64,000 nt of DNA. Origin: Salegentibacter maritimus (GTDB lineage Bacteria; Bacteroidota; Bacteroidia; Flavobacteriales; Flavobacteriaceae). The stretch is taken from contig NZ_JAEHOK010000007.1 in NCBI RefSeq assembly GCF_016236915.1, forward strand, positions 1-64,000, read 5' to 3'. Shown here one piece after another: positions 1-8,101 of the stretch. The notes below the pieces were generated by a model. The model was not told the origin of the DNA and made no database searches. It saw only the letters and a program-made list of their open reading frames with translations. A program made the position numbers and the translations under genes. Numbering within the stretch: position 1 is the stretch's first letter; each line of letters begins with the position of its first letter.

Positions 1-126
1 TCCTTCCACCATAGCCCTTTTAAACTGTTGAAACGTCCAGGTGCCCATACCCGTGTCGTGTGGAGTTAAGTTTGCCGCATATGAAACTCCCCAGGAACCC
101 ACAAAAGCAGTTAAATCCTGGTTCAT
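1..126 (-). CDS. Fragment of a c-type cytochrome-like gene, cut by the window edge
   Basis: Reading the minus strand from an ATG at 126 to the window edge gives 42 codons. They contain the segment YAANLTPHDTGMGTWT followed by QQFKRAMVEG. This matches the stretch that in diheme and other c-type cytochromes lies between the two haem regions (pattern SNxTPDxxTGIGxWT-x-EQF). In those proteins it is preceded by a signal peptide and a CxxCH haem site. Here an in-frame stop lies just upstream (139-141), and I find no CxxCH or signal peptide in any upstream minus-strand frame. Either the gene has lost its 5' end or this is an unusual start. The rest lies outside the window. Family recognition is from the motif only. 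Confidence 0.45.
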   Translation of the reverse strand, partial: MNQDLTAFVGSWGVSYAANLTPHDTGMGTWTFQQFKRAMVEG

Positions 127-324
127 TAGTATCTCACTTTATCACCTGATTTTACAATCAATCTTTTATATTCTCTATTCGGTTATAAGCTACCTTAGTT
201 TAGGATAAGTAGCTTTAAACTTTTTGATGTTTTTTAATATGGCGAGAATATCCAGTTTATGATATCAATAGGGCCAATTTTTTGTGTATATTCGAAGAAA
301 TGATGCTATTCCTATATATTTTTA

Positions 325-1056
325 TTGAAAACGATTAAAAACATTATTTGTCTGCTAATTTTATTCAGTTTTGTGCTCTTAGAGGACTTAGCTGCTCAGG
401 ATATTACGAGAAAGGATATATATATTCAATTTGATAAGCTTATTGGGATCGAAAACTCTGATCTATATAATGGTATTGCATATAATGAATTACATCAAAT
501 AGATCCTGAGGAAAATAAGTTTCTTTTTCCCTATGAAATGCATCCGGGTGATATAGTATATGATGGTAAAACCTACTATAACATATTACTAAATTACAAT
601 ATATATAATGACGTTGTATTGGTGAAATTAAAAAATGACCTAGCTACTCATGTCTTTCAACTAATAACCGATAAGATTGAAGCTTTTGAAGTAAACAACT
701 CAAAATATAAGCGAATTTCAGGAAATCAATTAAAGAAGATTCCTTCAGGAATTTACAAGATCTTGTATACTGATGAGAATCGAGATATCGTATTGATGGA
801 AAAACATAGGTTAAAGGAAAGGAAGAATCTGAATGATAAGGTTACTGTTTATATGTATAAGAAACAAAAAAGCCACTTTGTTTTAAGAAAATATGGCGAA
901 CTTTTCTTTTTACAGGATAAAATAGATTTTCAGAAGGTATTTCCAGGTTCTAAAAAAGAGATTGTTAACTTTTATAAGGAGTATAATTCTTTGCGGAAAT
1001 CCAATCAAAGTGAGTTTATGACTAAATTGATCGAACTTTTAATTTTAAAAAAATAA
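325..1056 (+). CDS. Hypothetical secreted protein, first gene of a TonB receptor operon
   Basis: Translation starts at a TTG (325) and gives 243 residues with an N-terminal signal peptide (hydrophobic residues about 5-20, ending LAAQ). No domain is recognised. The C-terminal third (around FPGSKKEIVNFYKEY) is basic and probably helical. The next gene, a TonB receptor with an STN domain, starts 5 bases after this stop, so the two are almost certainly co-transcribed. A product exported to the periplasm or outer membrane and serving the same uptake system is the most that can be inferred. No TAnnTTTG box is clear upstream; TATATTCG at 287-294 is a near match. Confidence 0.75.
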   Translation: MKTIKNIICLLILFSFVLLEDLAAQDITRKDIYIQFDKLIGIENSDLYNGIAYNELHQIDPEENKFLFPYEMHPGDIVYDGKTYYNILLNYNIYNDVVLVKLKNDLATHVFQLITDKIEAFEVNNSKYKRISGNQLKKIPSGIYKILYTDENRDIVLMEKHRLKERKNLNDKVTVYMYKKQKSHFVLRKYGELFFLQDKIDFQKVFPGSKKEIVNFYKEYNSLRKSNQSEFMTKLIELLILKK

Positions 1057-1061
1057 TCGGG

Positions 1062-3848
1062 TTGAAGCAACAACTATTATTTCTTTCTTTTATGATTATT
1101 CCTTTTGTTTCGTTCTCTCAGGAAGAAACATTTTCTATTAATGCGGAAGGTATTACACTAAAAGAAATTCTTTTAGAGATTGAATCTCAAAGCAATTATA
1201 CTTTTTTCTTTGTAGATAGCTGGTTGGATGCCGATCCTATTTCAGTAAACTTTCAGAATAAACCTCTAAATACAATTCTCACAGAAGTTTTTAAGGATAC
1301 TTATTTGAATTATTATGTTTACAAAAATCAAATTATTCTAACTCCTAACAATTTGGTTTATGATGCGTTGCCCGAAGGATTTTTCGGGAGTGTAAATGAT
1401 ACTATAGGTAATAGTTTAACGTCTGGAGACAAAGCCGGGAAAAGGAATATGGAAAATATTAGCCCTATTTTTTATAAAGGAATACAAAATAGGAACTTAA
1501 ATAAACCCATAAAAACCCTAAGTATCGGAAAAGAAACTACCGCAAAAAGTAACAAGAAATATTCTCTAAGTGGAGTGGTTACAGATAAGGTAAGTGGGAA
1601 GCCTATTTCTAATTTAGCCATTTTGGTTAAATCTAAGAATATTGGTGCTATAACCGATAGTCTTGGATACTATGAAATTAAATTGCCTCAAGGTGCAAAT
1701 CTTCTCGAAACCCAGTCATTAGGTTCTGAAAACCTCAGAACTAGGGTGGTAATGTATAATAATGGAAAGCTTGATATTAGCTTAAATGAAACCTATGAAG
1801 AGTTAGGCGAAGTTTTTTTAGAAACAACTAATAATAACAATGTTTCTGATGCTATTGTAGGGTCTGAAACAATTAATGTAGAACAAATAAAGAATATTCC
1901 ATTGGTATTAGGTGAACGTGATATTTTGAAAGTGGCCACTACTTTACCGGGAATTACAAAGGCAGGAGAGGGTGCGGCAGGTTATAATGTTAGAGGAGGG
2001 AGGGCAGATCAAAACCTTATTTTACTTGATGACGCGGTGCTTTATAATCCTTCACATTTTTTCGGGATATTTTCTGCTATCAATCCTTTCACTTCAGGAG
2101 ATGTAAATATTTATAAGGGAAGTATTCCGGCTAAGTATGGAGGCCGGCTATCATCGGTTTTTGACATACATACCAAAAATGCCAATACACAGAAATTTAG
2201 TGGAGAAGCAGCAATTGGACCGGTTACTAGTAACTTATCTTTAGAAGTTCCGGTAGTAAAGAATAAATCTGGGCTTATAATTGGTGGACGTGCAACCTAT
2301 TCAAACTGGATATTGAAAAATCTTGATGAAGAATCCCTTAATAATAGTGAGGCTTCTTTCTATGATATTATTGGCAAATACCACCATAGTTTTTATGATA
2401 AAAATAAAATTCAGGCTACAGGATATTTTAGTAAAGATAAGTTTAGTCTTACTTCCGATTCTTTATTCAGTTATCAAAACAGGTTAATGTCCATAAATTA
2501 TGAACACAAATTCACCGAAGCCCATAAGGCAAATATCATTTTCTCTAACAGTGATTATAAATTCGATATAAGTTACGAAAACGACATTAGGGATAATTTT
2601 CAATCAGGATATAATATTAACGAGAGTGAATTAAAAATGATACTTGATTATGAGTTAAATGAAAATCATAACTTTATTTATGGATTATCCAGTAAACTCT
2701 ATGTGGTAGACCCCGGGGAAATAAAACCTATAGGAGGGGAATCAGAAATAACTAAATTAAAAATACCCCGGGAAAGGGGACTGGAATCTTCAGTGTTTAT
2801 TTCAGACGAGTTTAAAATAAGTGAGAAATTGCTCTTAAATGCTGGGGTGCGATATTCTATATATGCTGCATTGGGAGAAAGAAGTCAGAGAATTTATGAA
2901 ACCGGGCTCCCAAAAAGCACAGCTACTGTGCTAGATACTTTAAATTATAAGAATAATGAGGTGATTGAAACCTATGGAGGGGCAGAGGCCCGCCTATCGG
3001 CTCGTTACTTTCTAAAGCCAAATTTATCAGTAAAAGCTTCCTATAATAATACTTATCAATACATTCACACATTAACAAACAATACTACCATCTCTCCTAC
3101 AGATATTTATAAATTATCAGATTTAAATATAGCCCCTCAGAAAGCAAATCAATACTCTTTAGGTCTTTATAAAAATATAGATAATAATTTGTATGAATTA
3201 AGCGCGGAAGCTTACTATAAAAGGTCTAAGGATTTATTGGATTTTAAAACCGGCGCAAAATTATTTTTGAATGAAAATGTAGAAACCGAAGCACTTCAGG
3301 GAGTTGGTAAATCTTACGGTATCGAGTTTCTTGTTAAGAAAACAAGAGGTAAATTAAATGGATGGCTGGGGTATACTTACTCCAGGTCCCTAATTAAATT
3401 AGATAGTGAATTTAACGAGCAGATTGTAAATGCAGGAAGATATTTCCCTTCAAATTTCGACAAGCCACACGATGTAAGTTTGGTAGCCAATTACAAGATT
3501 ACTAAAAGGTTTAGTTTTTCGGCTAATTTTGCTTATCAAACCGGTCGCCCGGTCACTTACCCTATTGGTCAATATGATTTTAATGGCGCAGAATACGTTT
3601 TTTATAGTGACCGAAATAAATATAGAATCCCAGATTATTATAGACTGGACTTAAGCTTTAATATAGAGGGAAATCATAAAATTGATAAGCTGGCACATAG
3701 CTTTTGGAATATCTCTATTTACAATGTATTAGGAAGAAATAACCCATATTCTGTATTTTTTGTAACTAAAGATGGAAAAGTCGAAGCTTTACAAAGTTCT
3801 ATTTTTTCTGTGCCTATTCCCACAATCACTTATAATTTTAAATTTTAA
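1062..3848 (+). CDS. TonB-dependent outer membrane receptor with N-terminal STN domain
   Basis: TTG-started, 928 residues. In order: a signal peptide (to about 20, SFSQ); an STN (secretin/TonB N-terminal) domain at about 22-96; a linker; a carboxypeptidase-like regulatory beta domain at about 168-245; a plug domain at about 262-370 (GYNVRGGRADQNLILLDD, IPAKYGGRLSSVFDI); and a C-terminal beta barrel ending in the aromatic residue of TYNFKF. Such receptors import large nutrients across the outer membrane using TonB-ExbBD energy. An STN domain usually signals to an anti-sigma factor, but no sigma/anti-sigma pair is visible here. The DUF4249 gene starts 3 bases after the stop, the usual flavobacterial pairing. 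The substrate is unknown. It is paralogous to the receptor at 8102-10480. Confidence 0.93.
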   Translation: MKQQLLFLSFMIIPFVSFSQEETFSINAEGITLKEILLEIESQSNYTFFFVDSWLDADPISVNFQNKPLNTILTEVFKDTYLNYYVYKNQIILTPNNLVYDALPEGFFGSVNDTIGNSLTSGDKAGKRNMENISPIFYKGIQNRNLNKPIKTLSIGKETTAKSNKKYSLSGVVTDKVSGKPISNLAILVKSKNIGAITDSLGYYEIKLPQGANLLETQSLGSENLRTRVVMYNNGKLDISLNETYEELGEVFLETTNNNNVSDAIVGSETINVEQIKNIPLVLGERDILKVATTLPGITKAGEGAAGYNVRGGRADQNLILLDDAVLYNPSHFFGIFSAINPFTSGDVNIYKGSIPAKYGGRLSSVFDIHTKNANTQKFSGEAAIGPVTSNLSLEVPVVKNKSGLIIGGRATYSNWILKNLDEESLNNSEASFYDIIGKYHHSFYDKNKIQATGYFSKDKFSLTSDSLFSYQNRLMSINYEHKFTEAHKANIIFSNSDYKFDISYENDIRDNFQSGYNINESELKMILDYELNENHNFIYGLSSKLYVVDPGEIKPIGGESEITKLKIPRERGLESSVFISDEFKISEKLLLNAGVRYSIYAALGERSQRIYETGLPKSTATVLDTLNYKNNEVIETYGGAEARLSARYFLKPNLSVKASYNNTYQYIHTLTNNTTISPTDIYKLSDLNIAPQKANQYSLGLYKNIDNNLYELSAEAYYKRSKDLLDFKTGAKLFLNENVETEALQGVGKSYGIEFLVKKTRGKLNGWLGYTYSRSLIKLDSEFNEQIVNAGRYFPSNFDKPHDVSLVANYKITKRFSFSANFAYQTGRPVTYPIGQYDFNGAEYVFYSDRNKYRIPDYYRLDLSFNIEGNHKIDKLAHSFWNISIYNVLGRNNPYSVFFVTKDGKVEALQSSIFSVPIPTITYNFKF

Positions 3849-3851
3849 GTA

Positions 3852-5033
3852 ATGAGAAGTTATGCTATAAAATACATAGTGGTTTTTAGTCTTCTCATAA
3901 GCGTTTTTGGCTGTGTAGAGCCGTTTGATATAGAAACTGAAAACCTGGAAAGTGCTCTGGTAATTGAGGCAACCATTACTAATGAATATAAGAAACAGGA
4001 AATTAAACTTTCCCGAACTTATGCGCTTGGTGATGAAGGTCCAAATCCTGAATCTGGGGCTCAGGTGAAAGTTGTAAACCTATCTGGAGATTTGTATCAA
4101 TTTCAGGAAGAAGAACCTGGAGTTTATAGATCATCTCAAGAATTTTCTGTTGAGAATAATAGTTCATCTTATCAATTAGAAGTTATTACCAGTGACGGAA
4201 AAACCTATGCCTCAGAACCTGTAAAACTCGATGCCTCTAGTGAAATTATGGAAATGGATATTGTGAAATCAACACAACCTATTAACGGTGTGGAAAAAGA
4301 AGGTTTGGCACTAACCGTAAACTCTGGAGAAAATGATTCGAAATTTTATCGTTATACTTATCAGGAAACCTATGAGTTTCGTTCACTTTATAGAATACCA
4401 TTTAAGTTTATTCTTGAGAACGGGGTTATAGATACAGCTCCCAAAACAGAAGAAGAATATCTTTGTTATGTTACAAGAGATTCAGAAAGTATCATAATTT
4501 CCAGTTCCTCAAATATAGTTAATGAAGCTGTAAGTGATTTTCCTGTACGATTTCTAAGTAAGGAAAATCCGGCTATTTCTTACAGATATAGCTTACTTGT
4601 TAAACAATATAGTCTATCCAGGGAAGCTTATACTTTTTACGAAGTTCTAAATGAATTATCTGGTTCTGAAAGTCTTTTTTCACAAAATCAGCCGGGTTTT
4701 GTGAATGGAAATGTCTTTTCGGTAGATAATCCTAACGAAAAGGTGCTTGGTTATTTTAGTGTTTCTGCCGTAGATTCACATAGAGTTTTCTTCAATTTTA
4801 CAGACTTTTATGATAGGACAGAAAGACCTCCGTACCCTTATAATTGTACGATTACCAGGCCAGAATATCCTGTTCTTTTAAATGCTGTTGAAAATGATGC
4901 AGTAAGCCTTATAAGCCAGGCTAATGGCGGTGCCGATAGTGAAGGAATGGGGCCCTATAGAGTGGTGCCGAAGCCTTGTGTTGATTGTAGGGTTTTTGGA
5001 GTTAATGTTAAACCCGATTTTTGGGAAGATTAA
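3852..5033 (+). CDS. DUF4249 lipoprotein, partner of the TonB receptor
   Basis: 393 residues with a lipoprotein signal whose lipobox is SVFGC (Cys21), followed by the DUF4249 pattern (an N-terminal Ig-like beta domain starting VEPFDIETEN, then a long beta-rich region). Several C-terminal cysteines (CTITRPEYP, KPCVDCRVFG) suggest disulfides or metal binding. DUF4249 proteins follow TonB receptors throughout Flavobacteriia and are assumed to be surface-exposed accessory lipoproteins, by analogy with SusD. That role is inference. The gene lies in a tight operon, 3 bases from both neighbours. A second DUF4249 gene is at 7186-8100. Confidence 0.88.
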   Translation: MRSYAIKYIVVFSLLISVFGCVEPFDIETENLESALVIEATITNEYKKQEIKLSRTYALGDEGPNPESGAQVKVVNLSGDLYQFQEEEPGVYRSSQEFSVENNSSSYQLEVITSDGKTYASEPVKLDASSEIMEMDIVKSTQPINGVEKEGLALTVNSGENDSKFYRYTYQETYEFRSLYRIPFKFILENGVIDTAPKTEEEYLCYVTRDSESIIISSSSNIVNEAVSDFPVRFLSKENPAISYRYSLLVKQYSLSREAYTFYEVLNELSGSESLFSQNQPGFVNGNVFSVDNPNEKVLGYFSVSAVDSHRVFFNFTDFYDRTERPPYPYNCTITRPEYPVLLNAVENDAVSLISQANGGADSEGMGPYRVVPKPCVDCRVFGVNVKPDFWED

Positions 5034-5036
5034 ACT

Positions 5037-6776
5037 ATGGGAATGAAAACAATTTATTTCTCACTTTTATTTTTATTCTTAGCCTCTTCTGCTTTTGGTC
5101 AGAAACCTGAGGCTAAGTTTAAAGAACAGCAGTTTAAACCAGAAGAGAAAGTTTTTGTGGACTACAATTCTTCTCTTGTTTTTCCTGGTGAATATCTTTA
5201 TTACAAAGTTTACGTGCTTAACGATAAAACCAATAGAATAAGTTCTTTAAGTCAAATAGCTTATGTGAAAATGGTGAGCGAAAATGGAGAAACAATTTTT
5301 ACTCATAAAATAAATACAGCTTCAGGCACAGGCAATGGTGATTTTTTTGTGCCCACAAATATTGCCTCTGGGACTTATAAATTAATTGCATTTACAGATT
5401 GGATGTATAACAAAAGTGACACCAACTTCTTTAGTGGGACTGTATTTGTTATTAATCCTTATACCACCAAAGGCGAAAAAAGTTTAAAACGTGTTGCTTC
5501 GGCTCAAGTAGATGATATAAATACAATTTCAGAAAAAGAAAATTCAGCAACAGGAATTATTAAGTTATCAAATAAAGCAATATTCAATAAAAGAGAAGAA
5601 GTAAAGCTTCTTTTAGATTCATTAAAACTTAAAGAGGGGAACTATTCCCTGTCTGTTTATAAAAAGAATAAATTAAAACTTCCCGATAAACTGAATATTT
5701 CTAATTTTCAGAAGATATATACAAAGGAAGATAACTATTCAAATTCTACTTCAAGTCAACCTTATCTTCCAGAACTTCGGGGGGACTTATTTAGGGGAAC
5801 GATATCAACAACTAATAAAAATCTTTCTGTTTCAAACCAAAGTTTGGCGGTCTCAGTGCCCGGAGATAATTTTCAGCTTAAAATAAGTAATACTAATGAA
5901 GAAGGGATGTTTTATTTTAACCTGGATGCCAGCCAGAGTGTAGATAATTTAGTAGTTCAGATGATGGGAGAAAATGCGCACGACTTTGAAATTGAATTAG
6001 ATTCGCTTCCAAAATTTAACTATTCTTCACTTTATTTTCCACCATTGGAGATAAGTCCTGATATGGAATCGGAAATTGTAAAGCGTAGTGTATTTAATCA
6101 AATAGAGAATAGCTATTATAGTATTAAGCCCGATACATTAAAGACTCAGGGAAAAAAGGAACCATTTTTTGGCTCTAAAAACATAGCAGTTTATCCTTTA
6201 GATGACTATACCAGGTTTCCTACTGTTAAAGAGACTTTTATAGAAGTAATTAGTGCTGCTAAGATTAGAGAAAATAAAAAGGGCGAGAGTGTATTTGGAG
6301 TATACTCCAGAAATAGTGATTTAGAATTTATTAGTAGTGCACTTCTTCTTGTAGACGGACTTTATATAGAGAATACTGAAGCTTTAATGAATTATAGCGC
6401 AAATAAAATAGATGTAATTAAAGTGGTGAGGAATGAATATTATTATGGTTCTAAAATTTTTGGTGGAATAATCTCTATCGAAACCAAAGAGAATGATTTT
6501 GTAGGTAGCTACCAATCAGGTTCCTTGAAAAAATTTGATATAATACCAGTAAGAGCTGCCAAAAATTATTATGTGGTTAATTATAAGAAACAGGAGCTTG
6601 ATAGGATTCCCGATTTTAGAAGGCAATTATTATGGGAGCCTAGGCTTACTAATAATTTTCAAAATATAAGTTTCTTTACCTCAGATGTTGAGGGTGATTA
6701 TATAATCACGCTTCAGGGTATTAGTAACGATGGACGTATAATTTTTGATCAAATATGCTTTGAGGTGGTAGATTAA
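5037..6776 (+). CDS. Secreted MG2-like protein with a plug-like C-terminal domain
   Basis: 579 residues; signal peptide to about 21 (SSAFGQ). ATG at 5037 or 5043 both give a normal signal. Residues about 35-145 resemble the MG2/macroglobulin-like beta domain found in many Bacteroidota surface proteins (FVDYNSSLVFPGEYLYYKVY, GTYKLIAFTDWMYN). Near the C-terminus, LLLVDGLYIEN, IDVIKVVRN and YYGSKIFGGIISIETK follow the core of a TonB plug domain, although no barrel follows. It is the last gene of the uptake operon. It may bridge the receptor and cargo, but the function is not established. A repeat element begins 8 bases after the stop codon. Confidence 0.75.
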   Translation: MGMKTIYFSLLFLFLASSAFGQKPEAKFKEQQFKPEEKVFVDYNSSLVFPGEYLYYKVYVLNDKTNRISSLSQIAYVKMVSENGETIFTHKINTASGTGNGDFFVPTNIASGTYKLIAFTDWMYNKSDTNFFSGTVFVINPYTTKGEKSLKRVASAQVDDINTISEKENSATGIIKLSNKAIFNKREEVKLLLDSLKLKEGNYSLSVYKKNKLKLPDKLNISNFQKIYTKEDNYSNSTSSQPYLPELRGDLFRGTISTTNKNLSVSNQSLAVSVPGDNFQLKISNTNEEGMFYFNLDASQSVDNLVVQMMGENAHDFEIELDSLPKFNYSSLYFPPLEISPDMESEIVKRSVFNQIENSYYSIKPDTLKTQGKKEPFFGSKNIAVYPLDDYTRFPTVKETFIEVISAAKIRENKKGESVFGVYSRNSDLEFISSALLLVDGLYIENTEALMNYSANKIDVIKVVRNEYYYGSKIFGGIISIETKENDFVGSYQSGSLKKFDIIPVRAAKNYYVVNYKKQELDRIPDFRRQLLWEPRLTNNFQNISFFTSDVEGDYIITLQGISNDGRIIFDQICFEVVD

Positions 6777-6783
6777 AACTGTA

Positions 6784-6828
6784 TTTATTGGCACCGCCAA
6801 AGGCTGTAATACCCTGAGGTAGTTTACT
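6784..6828 (+). repeat. Gene-end palindromic repeat, copy A
   Basis: Short copy of a repeat family that starts TTTATTGGCACCGCCAAAG and ends GAGGTAGTTTACT. It carries two small inverted repeats (TTGGCnnnGCCAA and GGnTGTAATACCC). Other copies: 7991-8092, 27841-27894, 37064-37108, 38123-38167 and 60511-60582. This one sits between the convergent uptake operons, directly behind the stop of the plus-strand gene. Confidence 0.8.
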
Positions 6829-6964
6829 AGTAAGTTAAAATGTTAATTAGGAGTATGTTAGAAATTGTATTTATAAATTATAAAGCTAATATTTTAGCGC
6901 TTAAGGCAATCTTTTGTTTGCTTATCTTATTACTTAATTAACTGAACAAAATATTATATTTCTT

Positions 6965-7189
6965 CTAGTCAAAAACAGCCTTTACTATTGTCATTATTCC
7001 TTTAAATAATAAAAGCATAGCCGCGATTAAGGCTATGATTCCCAGAATTAAAACCGGGATATAATAGGGGTGTTCCTGGTTATTAAAGGCCGTGAAAAGC
7101 ACAGAAGGGCCTATTAATATTAATGGAAGTGCAAAAGCCAGGTATTTAATTCCTTTACCAAGTATTTTTTTATCGGTGTGTTTCATCAT
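6965..7189 (-). CDS. Small two-helix membrane protein, DUF6095 family
   Basis: 74 residues with two predicted membrane helices (about 13-33 and 43-67) around a short HPYY loop. The pattern GKGIKYLAFALPLILIGPS...FKGIMTIVKA matches the flavobacterial DUF6095 family as I remember it. The function is unknown. The ATG overlaps the stop of the preceding DUF4249 gene by 4 bases, so it is translated as the third gene of the TonB receptor-DUF4249 operon. That coupling may reflect operon drift and not a role in uptake. Confidence 0.75.
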   Translation of the reverse strand: MMKHTDKKILGKGIKYLAFALPLILIGPSVLFTAFNNQEHPYYIPVLILGIIALIAAMLLLFKGIMTIVKAVFD

Positions 7190-8100
7190 TGCACAATATA
7201 AGTAGTAGAATCTGCTTCTGAAAGTCTAAAATAACCAAAAGGATAATTTTCTGGATTGGATTGGTTAATAATATTTCCTTTTACCGTTGCGGGTTGAGAC
7301 TGGAAAGGCCCCCCGCCGTTATCTCCACCTTGAGAGCGTAATATAAATAAATAGTTATAAAATGCTTTAGATATCCCTTCCATAGTGATAAATACTTCAT
7401 CACCAGGCACCAAATCTTCGTCGGAATAGGAAGCTGAAAACTGATTACCGTCTGTAAATTTATCTTCGTAAATTTCCAGGGAAAGTTTAGAAATTGAGAA
7501 ATCTTTAAAAGTAAAAAGATAAAAATTTTCTTCACCTTTTGGATCAGTAAAAAAAGGTTCAATCTCCAGGTCTTCGCGGGTAAAGCCACCTTCGTTATTC
7601 TGTTCAATAAAGTCTATTCCAGAAACAGGTACAAAATTGGAACTGGCGGTATATATTTCTTCTTTATACTTTATTTCTAAAGTATATTCTTCTTCAAGTT
7701 TGGGCTTGAAACTAGTATTGGTGTAAATGCCCTGTTCCTGATGTTTAAAAATAAATTCTTCTCCATTTTTGGATCTAATAATAATTTCGGCATCACTCAC
7801 GGTTGCTATTTCGTCTTCATAGTAACCAGTAGTTTCTGTTAATATAATTTTCTGTTCATTGCCAGGGGTGTCCATATACCAAAGCAAGGATGCATCTACT
7901 ACAAGCCTGGGGGAGCTTTCTTCTAAATTCAACTCTATAACTTCCTCGCAAGAAATTAAAACTGAAGTAAGGAATAAGAGGCTTAAATACTTTATTGGCA
8001 GCACCAAAGCGTATAACACCCCAAGGCTTGCCTCTAAATTAAAAATTTGTTTCCAACGTATGCCTCTTAGGCTTGCCCCTAGGTAGTTTACTTTTTTCAT
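7186..8100 (-). CDS. DUF4249 lipoprotein with a repeat read in frame inside its signal peptide
   Basis: 304 residues as read from the ATG at 8100, one base after the stop of the TonB receptor gene. The body (CEEVIELNLEES onwards) is a DUF4249 protein. A normal lipoprotein signal would read MKK then YLSLLFLTSVLISC. Here about 34 residues encoded by repeat copy B (7991-8092) lie between MKK and YLSLLFL, in frame and without a stop. The hydrophobic core and lipobox (LISC, Cys51) are intact. The product either carries a long cytoplasmic N-extension or starts at an internal TTG/GTG at the end of the repeat (just before LPIKYLSLLFL), which would give a normal-length signal. It follows a TonB receptor and precedes the DUF6095 gene with a 4-base overlap. 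Confidence 0.85.
   Translation of the reverse strand: MKKVNYLGASLRGIRWKQIFNLEASLGVLYALVLPIKYLSLLFLTSVLISCEEVIELNLEESSPRLVVDASLLWYMDTPGNEQKIILTETTGYYEDEIATVSDAEIIIRSKNGEEFIFKHQEQGIYTNTSFKPKLEEEYTLEIKYKEEIYTASSNFVPVSGIDFIEQNNEGGFTREDLEIEPFFTDPKGEENFYLFTFKDFSISKLSLEIYEDKFTDGNQFSASYSDEDLVPGDEVFITMEGISKAFYNYLFILRSQGGDNGGGPFQSQPATVKGNIINQSNPENYPFGYFRLSEADSTTYIVQ
7991..8092 (+). repeat. Gene-end palindromic repeat, copy B (long form, inside a coding region)
   Basis: 102-bp form of the family. It has the same ends (TTTATTGGCAGCACC... and ...AGGTAGTTTACT) with an extra central AGGCTTGCCTC/GAGGCAT-type segment and AAATTAAAAATTTG, also found in the copy at 60511-60582. Its length is a multiple of three and its minus strand has no stop in the host gene's frame. 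It is therefore translated as part of the DUF4249 signal region at 7186-8100. Confidence 0.8.
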
Positions 8101-8101
8101 C

